In this document: piece after piece, positions 1 through 4,871 of the stretch
Position numbering within the stretch: the stretch's first letter is position 1
Layout: the number at the start of each line of letters is the position of its first letter
NCBI GenBank assembly: GCA_022729275.1
Contig: JALDAH010000039.1
Location: 1-7,350, forward strand
Reading direction: 5' to 3'
Source: Candidatus Nanoanaerosalina archaeon
GTDB lineage: Archaea > Nanohalarchaeota > Nanosalinia > Nanosalinales > Nanoanaerosalinaceae
Length of the DNA: 7,350 nucleotides
Program-made: the position numbers and the translations under genes
The notes under the pieces: model-generated
Told to the model about the DNA's origin: nothing
Seen by the model: only the letters and a program-made list of their open reading frames with translations
The model's database searches: none

Positions 1-68
1 GTAGTTCAGTTTGGCAGAACGTCCGCCTTGCAAGGGGAAGGCCCAGGGTTCGAATCCCTGTGGGTCCA
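1..68 (+). tRNA. tRNA-Ala (anticodon UGC), 5' end cut by window
   Basis: The first base fits tRNA position 7, so the six 5' acceptor bases lie outside the window. The D arm pairs GTTC (4-7) with GAAC (17-20) around a loop with the conserved A14 and GG18-19. The anticodon loop is 27-33, with anticodon TGC at 29-31. The T arm pairs CAGGG (44-48) with CCCTG (56-60) around TTCGAAT. The 3' acceptor strand is 61-67 with discriminator A68, and CCA is not encoded. T65 is position 70, consistent with the G3-U70 identity pair of tRNA-Ala, although G3 itself is off-window. One oddity is a G-G mismatch (G25 against G35) inside the anticodon stem. Shifting the loop to read GCA (Cys) breaks more pairs, so Ala is preferred. 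Confidence 0.9.
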
Positions 69-83
69 TTTCACGTGATTTAC

Positions 84-476
84 ATGGGCATAACTATACA
101 TGATTCGTTACATCAAGCTAGAATGGTTATAGAAACACTTCGTCAAATTGTTAGTCGACTTTATAGTTATGATGATTTTCCTGATTTGGAGATCGAGACG
201 TTTGATAACCACAGAGAGCAAGGTCTTGTTATAAAAGAATATTCTTTAGAGTCGAAAAGGGATGTATTAAAGAATTTTGCTGTTTCTCAACACAGGAATT
301 CTGATGAGATAGTTGTATATGAGTATTCTAGAGATATGGAAGACCATCCTTCTAATTTGCCTAAAGAAGAATGTAGTTGTTGGCATAGCTATGAGTTATT
401 TGAGTACGGTGAATGGAGGGAATGTGCAGAGTATATTGTTGATAGAATTATAGAATTAAACGAGGAAGAGGAGTAG
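84..476 (+). CDS. Unknown acidic 130-aa protein directly downstream of tRNA-Ala
   Basis: I do not recognise this protein. It is 130 residues, acidic, and ends in a run of glutamates. A predicted amphipathic helix follows the N-terminus (about residues 8-28, DSLHQARMVIETLRQIVSRL). A Cys pair, CSC, sits near residue 97, with one more Cys near 113. The ATG at 84 is chosen because GTGAT, a partial match to the archaeal GGTGAT ribosome site, lies 4 nt upstream. The longer reading from GTG at 60 would start inside the tRNA. The start is only 16 nt beyond the tRNA discriminator base, so the mRNA is probably co-transcribed with the tRNA and its 5' end made by 3' tRNA processing. The next gene follows after 6 nt. 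Confidence 0.75.
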   Translation: MGITIHDSLHQARMVIETLRQIVSRLYSYDDFPDLEIETFDNHREQGLVIKEYSLESKRDVLKNFAVSQHRNSDEIVVYEYSRDMEDHPSNLPKEECSCWHSYELFEYGEWRECAEYIVDRIIELNEEEE

Positions 477-482
477 GTAGTG

Positions 483-638
483 ATGAGTAAAAAATGTCCT
501 GTATGTGGTCATGTAATGGCGAAACATTTAGATGGAGGCGGTTGCGTGTATTATAAAGGCTGCGATTGTGATTTAGGGTATTATGATATTGCTTCTACAA
601 ACTCTGAGGATTATACTAAGGATGCAAAAGATTTATAA
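483..638 (+). CDS. Small zinc-ribbon protein, 51 aa
   Basis: This short ORF begins 6 nt after the preceding stop, behind a purine-rich stretch (GAGGAGTAGGT). The protein starts MSKKCPVCGH and has a CxxC pair at C5/C8, then C21, then C27 and C29 (GCDCD). That spacing suits one zinc site. The C-terminal half is Asp/Tyr-rich without recognisable motifs. Small CxxC ribbons of this kind are common in archaeal viruses and plasmids, often with nucleic-acid or protein-binding roles, but no specific function follows. The last codons and stop (GAT TTA TAA) coincide with the likely TATA box of the next gene. Confidence 0.7.
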   Translation: MSKKCPVCGHVMAKHLDGGGCVYYKGCDCDLGYYDIASTNSEDYTKDAKDL

Positions 639-640
639 GT
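625..640 (+). promoter_or_regulatory. Probable TATA promoter for the glycosylase gene, embedded in the upstream stop codon
   Basis: ATTTATAA (631-638), preceded by the purine-rich CAAAAG, is a good BRE/TATA match centred about 32 nt before the ATG at 666. That spacing puts the transcription start close to the start codon. The glycosylase gene lacks a ribosome binding site, as expected for a leaderless or nearly leaderless message. A second TATA-like repeat (TATATAG twice, 651-664) lies too close to the ATG to serve. Confidence 0.5.
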
Positions 641-665
641 GTGGCCGGGTATATAGTATATAGTT

Positions 666-1010
666 ATGACACGTCAATGGAATGTAAATCCTGAATTGCT
701 TTGCGACAACCATTTATTAGGAGAATATAATGAGATACACAAACTTCTAGGTGGGGTAGTGAACCATCCGCATGGCTTGGCTATCCTTCGAGGACAACAA
801 GATAAAAACAATGTGGATCTCAGCACTGTGTCTAAACGTTATGAAAGGTTGCAGGCTGAGATGGCTCGTAGAGGGTTTAAGCATGACGCAGTTTTAGTGC
901 ATAGACCTGTATTTGAGCATGGTTACGAAACTCAGATCTCTGAAAATAGGAATTTGGAGGATTTGTGGGAGCGCTGCGATAAATGTAGGGAGAGGATTGA
1001 AAATGAGTGA
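666..1010 (+). CDS. Pyrimidine-dimer DNA glycosylase, T4 endonuclease V (DenV) family
   Basis: The protein is 114 aa against 138 for T4 endonuclease V. From memory, the N-terminal third lines up without gaps with the T4 enzyme: Thr2 and Arg3 in the MTR start, His16-Leu17, Glu20-Tyr21 and Glu23, then the G29, V31 and H34 pattern. In the T4 enzyme the N-terminal amine of Thr2 is the nucleophile that attacks C1' of the UV-dimer nucleotide, and Glu23 is the catalytic acid. Both are present, so a glycosylase/AP-lyase acting on UV-damaged DNA is likely. A helix with LQAEMARRGF matches the family's central LIAECLKRGF region. The start is fixed by chemistry, because Thr must follow Met directly. The C-terminal part diverges and is shorter. 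The end overlaps the next gene by 8 nt. Confidence 0.82.
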   Translation: MTRQWNVNPELLCDNHLLGEYNEIHKLLGGVVNHPHGLAILRGQQDKNNVDLSTVSKRYERLQAEMARRGFKHDAVLVHRPVFEHGYETQISENRNLEDLWERCDKCRERIENE

Positions 1011-1203
1011 TGAAGGCTGGACAGAGGTAAAAGAGATTGATCCGAATAAACATTTACAATATCGGCCAGATGATTCGGAAATAGTTAGGAAGGGTAAATA
1101 TCTGGCTAAATACATTTTAGATCAAGATGTTTCTGAGGAGTACATGAAGGGTTGGATAGAAGGGATTTGCCAGTTATCACGTGAAATTAGACGATATGAT
1201 TAG
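1003..1203 (+). CDS. Unknown 66-aa protein overlapping the glycosylase gene
   Basis: The ATG at 1003 lies inside the last codons of the glycosylase gene (8-nt overlap), behind a purine-rich AGAGGA. This indicates translational coupling. The same frame is open further upstream to 913, but that part lies wholly inside the glycosylase gene and is not expected to be translated. The protein has an acidic, tryptophan-containing N-terminus (MSDEGWTEVKEIDP) and a likely helical C-terminal half (KYLAKYILD, then EEYMKGWIEGICQLSREI). I recognise no domain. Coupling to a UV-repair enzyme is suggestive only. Confidence 0.65.
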   Translation: MSDEGWTEVKEIDPNKHLQYRPDDSEIVRKGKYLAKYILDQDVSEEYMKGWIEGICQLSREIRRYD

Positions 1204-1233
1204 GCTCTGAACTAGTTTTGGAGATGGTTTGTA

Positions 1234-1911
1234 ATGGTTAAGTTAGTTGATGTTTTAAGATGGGTTTTATATTTGGCGGTTATTTTTGGATTTGTTTTTT
1301 CAGGGTATCATTGGAATAGTCAAAAGGAAAGGCTTGAACTTGAGAATTTGAATTTGGAAACTGAGTTGAATATGGCTGAAAGTAAGTTGGATGAGGTTTG
1401 GAGTAAAAAATTAAGTTTGGAGAAGGATATTATAGACCTTCAAAGAAAAAACAAAAGGTTAGAGAACCGAATTGAAAAATTAAAAAGCGGTTATGAGAGT
1501 AACATAAGTTCTTTAGAGAGCCGGTTGGAGAGGATGAACGGTTATTATATACCTACCCGTGAAGAGTTGGAACTGGTTGTGGACAAGACAAATGTTTCAG
1601 AATATAGTTACCGAGAAAAAGAATTTACTTGTATGGATTTTTCTACAGAGATGGTTCAACAGTTACATGAACATAATATCAATAGCTGTGTTACGTCTGT
1701 GGTATTTAATAATTATTCAGGAAGCCATCATTTTGTTTCTGTAAAAACTACTGATGGAATCGTCTACCTTGAACCTCAAACAGGGAAATTTGTAAAGGAT
1801 TTTAGTTTGGGAAGTGATTTTTGCGATATAATGGGTTTGTCTGATTGTACCAGAGAAGTAGAGAAGTATTCAAACTGTTATGAGAAAAAAGTCATAGACA
1901 GGTTTAAATAA
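1234..1911 (+). CDS. Membrane-anchored coiled-coil protein with transglutaminase-like domain
   Basis: The protein is 225 aa. Residues 8-24 form one hydrophobic segment (VLRWVLYLAVIFGFVFSG), a signal anchor. Residues 28-101 are a long Leu/Glu/Lys coiled coil. Residues 105-200 look like a transglutaminase-type thiol domain: Cys133 in FTCMDFS, His165/His166 in GSHHFVSV, and an acidic residue in VYLEPQTG (Glu180), in the Cys-His-acid order of the fold. Such domains act as cysteine peptidases, amidases or crosslinkers, and the substrate cannot be told here. Topology suggests the domain is held on a stalk away from the membrane, most likely outside the cell. GGAGATGG about 10 nt before the ATG is the probable ribosome site. 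Its stop overlaps the next ATG by one base. Family assignment is from motif pattern only. Confidence 0.7.
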   Translation: MVKLVDVLRWVLYLAVIFGFVFSGYHWNSQKERLELENLNLETELNMAESKLDEVWSKKLSLEKDIIDLQRKNKRLENRIEKLKSGYESNISSLESRLERMNGYYIPTREELELVVDKTNVSEYSYREKEFTCMDFSTEMVQQLHEHNINSCVTSVVFNNYSGSHHFVSVKTTDGIVYLEPQTGKFVKDFSLGSDFCDIMGLSDCTREVEKYSNCYEKKVIDRFK

Positions 1912-2024
1912 TGAATTTACCAAGGTTTAAGAAATTAGATGTGGTTGCGTTTAGTGATACACACGGCAAACATAGGGAGATAAATGTTCCTGAGGGAGAT
2001 GTTCTTATCTGTGCGGGGGATTAG
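1911..2024 (+). pseudogene. Metallophosphoesterase gene fragment, cut after motif II
   Basis: The reading frame starts at an ATG overlapping the previous stop (taATG). It encodes 37 residues that match the N-terminus of calcineurin-like metallophosphoesterases: VVAFSDTHGKH (metal motif I, Asp16-x-His18) followed by DVLICAGD (motif II, Gly36-Asp37). A full enzyme would continue for 150 residues or more, with the GNH and GHTH motifs. Here a TAG follows the motif II Asp immediately, and none of the three frames continues the family sequence. The tail of the opposite-strand nuclease gene reads across the same bases. This is a broken gene left by a rearrangement, with the breakpoint close to 2020-2025. 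It is probably inactive. Confidence 0.75.
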
Positions 2025-2799
2025 AGTTTTTTAACCCTTTTATTTCCTGGTTTTTAAGTGTTTCGTTTTGACAGAAGTAACATGGGTCTCCTCCGTCTCT
2101 ATCGCACTTGTCAAAGGGGTTTTCGTACATTTTGTCTGTGTGTATCCTGTTTTTTACGGCTTGTGCTACTTCGGCCATGTTCTGCGTTATTTTTTTGATT
2201 GTGGATATATCTAGTTCTACTGTATGTGTAATGTAGTCTCCTTTCTCAAATTTCCCTGTACGGCCTATATATTCTAACTGGCCTGCGTGTACATCATCCA
2301 TTCCGTATATATACATCATTACCTGTCTTTTATCTTTTTCTTTTGGCTCGTCCTCTACGTAGTATGTTGCTCCGGTGAATTTGTGGTCGTATACCCATCC
2401 TTCGCTGTCAACAGCGTCGGCGTATCCTGATATAAACAGGTTGAAGTCGTATTTGTCAGAGGTTTGGAATTCTTGTTTTATACGTACTTCTGTCTTCATT
2501 TGCCTGTCTTCAACTAAGCTAGGTAGGTTGTGCTCTAACCAGAAGTGATTCACTGTTCCTGCGTGTAGGATTCCTTGTACATACCGTGGCATAACTGTTA
2601 GATTCATTTTACGGTTGTACATTTGTCTTTTGCAGTACCCTATTTGACTTGGAGAAAACAGGTTGAATGGTTTTTCACTTCTGCTGTAATCTGATTCTAT
2701 AATATTGTCTTCTACAATTTCTGCGAGGTTTAAAGGTTTTTTTGCCGGCACTTCTATATCTTGGTTTCTTAGTTGATCTAATTTTTTAAGGTCTTTCAT
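2005..2799 (-). CDS. Cas4/AddB-like Fe-S PD-(D/E)XK exonuclease
   Basis: The protein is 264 aa. It carries the RecB-type nuclease motifs in order: His85 in GTVNHFWLE, Asp128 in SGYADAV (motif II), Asp138-x-Lys140 in VYDHK (motif III), and Q159-x3-Y163 in RQVMMYIYG. It has exactly four cysteines, arranged as in Cas4 and AddB: Cys56 before the nuclease core (GYCKRQ), and Cys232, Cys240 and Cys243 after it. These probably bind a 4Fe-4S cluster that holds the fold together. The expected activity is single-strand exonuclease or DNA-end processing. The start overlaps the upstream Hjc-like gene by 4 nt (ATGA), and GAGGT lies about 10 nt before the ATG. The last seven codons run into the broken metallophosphoesterase on the other strand, so the native C-terminus may have been replaced. 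No cas1, cas2 or repeat array is present, so a CRISPR role is not supported. Confidence 0.82.
   Translation of the reverse strand: MKDLKKLDQLRNQDIEVPAKKPLNLAEIVEDNIIESDYSRSEKPFNLFSPSQIGYCKRQMYNRKMNLTVMPRYVQGILHAGTVNHFWLEHNLPSLVEDRQMKTEVRIKQEFQTSDKYDFNLFISGYADAVDSEGWVYDHKFTGATYYVEDEPKEKDKRQVMMYIYGMDDVHAGQLEYIGRTGKFEKGDYITHTVELDISTIKKITQNMAEVAQAVKNRIHTDKMYENPFDKCDRDGGDPCYFCQNETLKNQEIKGLKNSNPPHR
2027..2043 (+). terminator. Possible T-rich terminator for the left plus-strand genes
   Basis: T6 at 2027-2032 and a T4 run a few bases on follow the broken metallophosphoesterase. Archaeal transcription often ends at T-runs without a hairpin. The run lies inside the 3' end of the convergent nuclease gene, so it may simply be coding sequence. 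Confidence 0.25.
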
Positions 2800-3275
2800 T
2801 TCGTATCTACCTCGGTTAGTTCGTATGTTGAACCTTCCCTTAATATATTGTAACGGAAGCTTTTTAAATCTTTTGGATGGATGCTTTTTTCTTTTTCCAT
2901 CCCGTACATTTTAGATATGGTGCTCCATTGGTAAATATTTGCTTCTTTAGGGTATCCAGGTCCTTTTCTAAGTTGTAGGGCTAGCGCCCCGTCTCTACCT
3001 GTTTTTTTAAGGAATTTTGTGGTTCTAGGGATTTGGTGTTCGCTATTATCTGGGTTTGAGAAGTCGCTTTTGAAGTTAAGTCTTTTACCATGTTTTTCTT
3101 TTTTCGATTTGCATTCTATACCTATGTAACCTATGTCTGGACTATCTACTAATACATCTATGGTTTGGGGCTTGTATTTTGCTTGTCTTCGCCTGTAAGC
3201 ATATCCTGTGATGTTATTTTGTTGGAAGTATTTATTGAATGCTTGGGCTACTGCTCTTTCGAATTTTTGGCTCAT
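2796..3275 (-). CDS. Hjc-like PD-(D/E)XK endonuclease (putative Holliday junction resolvase)
   Basis: The protein is 159 aa. The layout is that of archaeal Hjc-type resolvases: an N-terminal helix with Glu6 (FERAVAQAF), a basic strand (YAYRRRQAKYK), Asp40 in TIDVLV, Glu54-x-Lys56 in GIECKSKK, and a later GRDGALALQLRKG strand. The catalytic E, D and ExK residues are all in place. Hjc dimers cut four-way junctions during recombination or genome resolution. A related VRR-type or restriction-like endonuclease remains possible because the part after the ExK is longer than in Hjc. The gene sits between the regulator and the Cas4-like nuclease, with ATGA overlaps at both ends, so the three proteins are made from one mRNA. 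There is no separate ribosome site, which fits coupling. Confidence 0.7.
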   Translation of the reverse strand: MSQKFERAVAQAFNKYFQQNNITGYAYRRRQAKYKPQTIDVLVDSPDIGYIGIECKSKKEKHGKRLNFKSDFSNPDNSEHQIPRTTKFLKKTGRDGALALQLRKGPGYPKEANIYQWSTISKMYGMEKEKSIHPKDLKSFRYNILREGSTYELTEVDTK

Positions 3276-3886
3276 ATATCTAACATTCCTAGTTTCTCTG
3301 CTATGTCTGCCGCCTCTTTACGTAGGTCTTTGATATGGTATGGTTGTGGCCTTGAGTTGAATACTTGTTTGTAGAGTTCTTTTTTGAGTTTGTCTTTTTC
3401 GTTGGCTAGGCAGGCGTCTTTAAGGATTAGTTTTTTGATGTATTCTCTTTCTTTGCTGTCTTTTTCTGTGTTTAATTTTATGATGTGTTCTAAGTCGTTT
3501 ATTTCGTCTATTATTGCTCTAGTAAGTTTTTTGGACATGTCTATGTGGTTGTTTTTAGCTGCGTCGTATAGTTTGTACGGTATTCGTAGGGTTACTTGTC
3601 TTTTTGGTCCGTTTGCGATGTTTTTTGCGTCAGGTTTGTCGTAGTTTTCTCCTGTGTATGTTACTTTGTATACGGGAGGGTTGTCGTCGTTTGCGTATTT
3701 TGCAGGAGTTCCTATCATATTATATTGTTTGAGTATATTTAAATATTTCCGGATAGTTCTTTTATCGAATCCTGCGTGTTTGTGGATTGCTTTGTCTACA
3801 TCTGATTTTTTGACGATGTTGTTTTCGTCCGATTGTTCTTTTAGGTCTTGTGCTATTTCTTTTGCTCTTATCATGGATTGTGTCAT
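3272..3886 (-). CDS. Winged-helix / ribbon-helix-helix DNA-binding protein with coiled-coil tail
   Basis: The protein is 204 aa. Residues 1-75 look like a winged helix (KSDVDKAIHKHAGFDKRTIRKYLNILK, then a PVYKVTYTG wing strand). Residues 97-130 resemble a ribbon-helix-helix unit (VTLRIPYKLYDAA, then helix MSKKLTRAIIDEI). Residues 125-175 are a charged coiled coil. The C-terminal 30 residues form another predicted helical pair. The start at 3886 is supported by a strong GAGGTGAA site 5 nt upstream and a TATA box further up. As first gene of the nuclease operon it is a plausible autoregulator, or a DNA-binding partner that places the nucleases. The sequence alone does not decide. Its stop overlaps the Hjc-like start by 4 nt. 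Confidence 0.7.
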   Translation of the reverse strand: MTQSMIRAKEIAQDLKEQSDENNIVKKSDVDKAIHKHAGFDKRTIRKYLNILKQYNMIGTPAKYANDDNPPVYKVTYTGENYDKPDAKNIANGPKRQVTLRIPYKLYDAAKNNHIDMSKKLTRAIIDEINDLEHIIKLNTEKDSKEREYIKKLILKDACLANEKDKLKKELYKQVFNSRPQPYHIKDLRKEAADIAEKLGMLDI

Positions 3887-3935
3887 CGCTCTTCACCTCT
3901 CTTCATGTAATAATGTATGTGTGTGTGTGCATAAG

Positions 3936-3945
3936 ATTTATATAT
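3936..3945 (-). promoter_or_regulatory. TATA promoter of the regulator-nuclease operon
   Basis: On the minus strand this reads ATATATAAAT, about 54 nt before the ATG at 3886. A start site about 26 nt further falls near 3914, giving a short leader with the GAGGTGAA site at 3892-3899. The box sits in a near-palindrome, AAGATTTATATATCTT (3933-3948). A (GT)-rich run at about 3916-3929 lies between the box and the predicted start. Confidence 0.55.
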
Positions 3946-3953
3946 CTTGGGGG

Positions 3954-4229
3954 TCATCTGTATGTTTCCTTGTCCGACCAGATGGTTACTTTGCGTCCTA
4001 GTCCCTGGCCTTGTTCTTTGTTTTTGTTTTCGGAGTTTAAAGCTCTTTCGTATTCTCCTTTGCATATATTACATCTGTTTATTCTGTGTTCGTTTTTATT
4101 TACTTCGTAGTCCTGGTTTATATTTTTTAGTTCTTTGTTGGTTTTTCCACAGATGTCGCATTCTGTGTCATCAAATTCTTTGAGTTTGTTCCGTATTTTT
4201 TTCCGTATTTGTTTTGGAGTTATTCCCAT
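3954..4229 (-). CDS. Zinc-finger protein with two CxxC pairs, 91 aa
   Basis: The N-terminus is basic and helical (PKQIRKKIRNKLKEF). It is followed by CDIC (Cys24/Cys27), about 25 residues, then HRINRCNIC (His48, Cys53/Cys56), which together form one zinc site. The spacing recalls the zinc scaffold of HNH proteins, but I see no catalytic His/Asn arrangement, so a structural or DNA-binding role is safer. The C-terminal 30 residues are polar and glycine/lysine-rich. No ribosome site precedes the ATG, while a TATA box lies about 30 nt upstream, which indicates a leaderless message. The gene ends about 10 nt before the promoter of the downstream regulator operon. It may belong to the same module, with partial readthrough. 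Confidence 0.65.
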   Translation of the reverse strand: MGITPKQIRKKIRNKLKEFDDTECDICGKTNKELKNINQDYEVNKNEHRINRCNICKGEYERALNSENKNKEQGQGLGRKVTIWSDKETYR

Positions 4230-4254
4230 AGTTATTAGTTAGTTTATCCTGCAG

Positions 4255-4264
4255 ATTTATAAAT
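4255..4264 (-). promoter_or_regulatory. TATA promoter of the zinc-finger gene (leaderless)
   Basis: The minus strand reads ATTTATAAAT behind CCAAAAC, centred about 30 nt before the ATG at 4229. That distance places the transcription start within a few bases of the ATG. The imperfect palindrome GGTATTTACC (4270-4279) lies directly upstream and could be a factor site. Confidence 0.6.
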
Positions 4265-4297
4265 GTTTTGGTATTTACCATGGGGTTTGACTTTTTT

Positions 4298-4309
4298 AAA
4301 TCCGGATTT
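4298..4309. repeat. 12-bp perfect palindrome, possible operator
   Basis: AAATCCGGATTT is identical to its reverse complement. It lies about 45 bp upstream of the zinc-finger TATA box, outside any gene, and could bind a dimeric regulator. No second copy was found in the window. Confidence 0.35.
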
Positions 4310-4536
4310 GTTGAAAATATTACACCCCCCTCCCCCTGTTAGACAAAGTTTTTTGTATACTCATGACTTTTTGCCGGTGGTTTTAATAGTTTCGCATAGT
4401 AGTTTTTGGTGGCAAGGGGTTGTTTCAGCAATTAGCTGACTTTGTTAGAAGGTTTTTGAGCCTGGTTTACAGCTGTTTCAGTATTTGTAACGAGGTTTTT
4501 TAGCAGCCCAACACTTTTTCTACACCCTTAAAACCC
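4310..4536. other. Intergenic stretch without a supported gene
   Basis: This stretch holds a C6-T-C5 run (4325-4336), a 5-bp hairpin TCAGC/GCTGA (4425-4439), an 8-bp palindrome ACAGCTGT (4469-4476) and several T-runs (such as 4496-4501) that could stop plus-strand transcription. ACCCTTAAA is imperfectly repeated at 4524-4542. A 58-codon frame from 4263 lacks a ribosome site and reads like non-coding sequence. I see no gene here. Confidence 0.5.
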
Positions 4537-4544
4537 TTTAAAAG
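4537..4544 (+). promoter_or_regulatory. Candidate TATA box of the structured RNA
   Basis: TTTAAAAG lies about 26 nt before the predicted RNA start near 4567 and just upstream of a run of stable hairpins. The BRE region is not strongly purine-rich, so the promoter is weaker on paper than those of the protein genes. Confidence 0.35.
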
Positions 4545-4566
4545 TATTTTCGAAATTTTTGTGGGG

Positions 4567-4744
4567 GCGCGGTACCGGGTAAATGGGACTACCCTAAGGT
4601 AATAAAAGGGTGTTGTTATTATATAGTAACAACTGTCCCGATCTTACTTGGACGTAACAATTCGGTTCGATAGAGATGTGTCTATTTCTATCGCTATTTT
4701 GCTACGATGTACTGACGGCTATTTTCGCCAGTTGATATTTTTTT
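4567..4744 (+). ncRNA. Candidate structured non-coding RNA with three-way junction
   Basis: Three structures follow one another with no ORF. (1) A compact three-way junction: stem GGGAC 4585-4589 with GTCCC 4635-4639; arm ACCCT 4591-4595 with AGGGT 4607-4611; arm GTTGTTA 4612-4618 with TAACAAC 4627-4633. There is one linker base at 4590 and one at 4634, and none between the arms. (2) A 10-bp hairpin, 4668-4677 with 4684-4693, loop GTGTCT. (3) A hairpin at about 4713-4734 followed by T7 (4738-4744), which looks like a terminator. A G-U pair inside hairpin 2 and a U-G pair extending the junction stem work only as plus-strand RNA. No known family is recognised. A DNA-level role (origin or cruciform) is the main alternative. 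Confidence 0.5.
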
Positions 4745-4755
4745 CGACCCTAACT

Positions 4756-4790
4756 TTTATAAATCTGTCGGTGGTTTAGGTTAGTGATTT
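4756..4790 (+). promoter_or_regulatory. Degenerate copy of the right-block promoter/leader
   Basis: TTTATAA (4756-4762), then TCGGT (4768-4772), then GGTTTAGGTTAGTGA resembles the shared promoter/leader unit of the right block but lacks the GAAGGTGA site. It may be a decayed duplicate or a second start for the downstream operon. On the minus strand the box could also drive transcription into the structured region. Confidence 0.25.
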
Positions 4791-4820
4791 TATTGTTTTT
4801 TTGTGTGCGCGTGCGCGAAG

Positions 4821-4843
4821 GGAAAACTTATTTAAAGCCTCGG
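4821..4843 (+). promoter_or_regulatory. Promoter P1 of the 54-aa / paralog operon
   Basis: GGAAAAC then TTATTTAAAG is a strong BRE/TATA pair 41 nt before the ATG at 4872. CGGT occurs 10 nt after the TTTAAAG start, and TAGAAGGTGA (4858-4867) supplies the ribosome site. The same arrangement with the same spacing recurs before the DUF932 gene. Confidence 0.7.
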
Positions 4844-4871
4844 TGGTAAGTAGGGTATAGAAGGTGATTAG

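Noticed and set aside
60..83. Upstream GTG start for the first protein gene
   Set aside because: It lies inside the tRNA T-arm/acceptor; the ATG at 84 has a ribosome-site match.
913..1002. N-terminal extension of the 66-aa protein
   Set aside because: It is entirely within the glycosylase gene in another frame; the ATG at 1003 has a purine-rich site and the usual coupling overlap.
2005..2799. CRISPR adaptation role for the Cas4-like protein
   Set aside because: No repeat array, cas1 or cas2 is present; Cas4-like nucleases are also common in archaeal mobile elements.
3883..4065. Minus-strand 60-aa basic frame
   Set aside because: It overlaps the zinc-finger gene and the promoter of the regulator operon; no domain and no start signals.
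3165..4110. Several plus-strand frames rich in Leu, Ser, Phe and Cys
   Set aside because: They are antisense to the minus-strand regulator, nuclease and zinc-finger genes and lack promoters and ribosome sites.
4325..4336. C6-T-C5 run as a G-quadruplex on the minus strand
   Set aside because: Only two G-tracts are present nearby, too few for an intramolecular quadruplex.
4263..4439. 58-codon plus-strand frame beginning MFWYLPWG
   Set aside because: No ribosome site, unnatural composition, and it overlaps the minus-strand promoter.
4664..4671. GGTTCGAT resembling a tRNA T-loop or an attachment-site copy of the tRNA 3' end
   Set aside because: There is no flanking T-stem, and identity to the tRNA is only about 7 bases; hairpin 4 explains the sequence better.
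4803..4817. GTGTGCGCGTGCGCG alternating purine-pyrimidine tract as a regulatory or Z-DNA site
   Set aside because: It is too short to support a claim beyond its position directly upstream of promoter P1.
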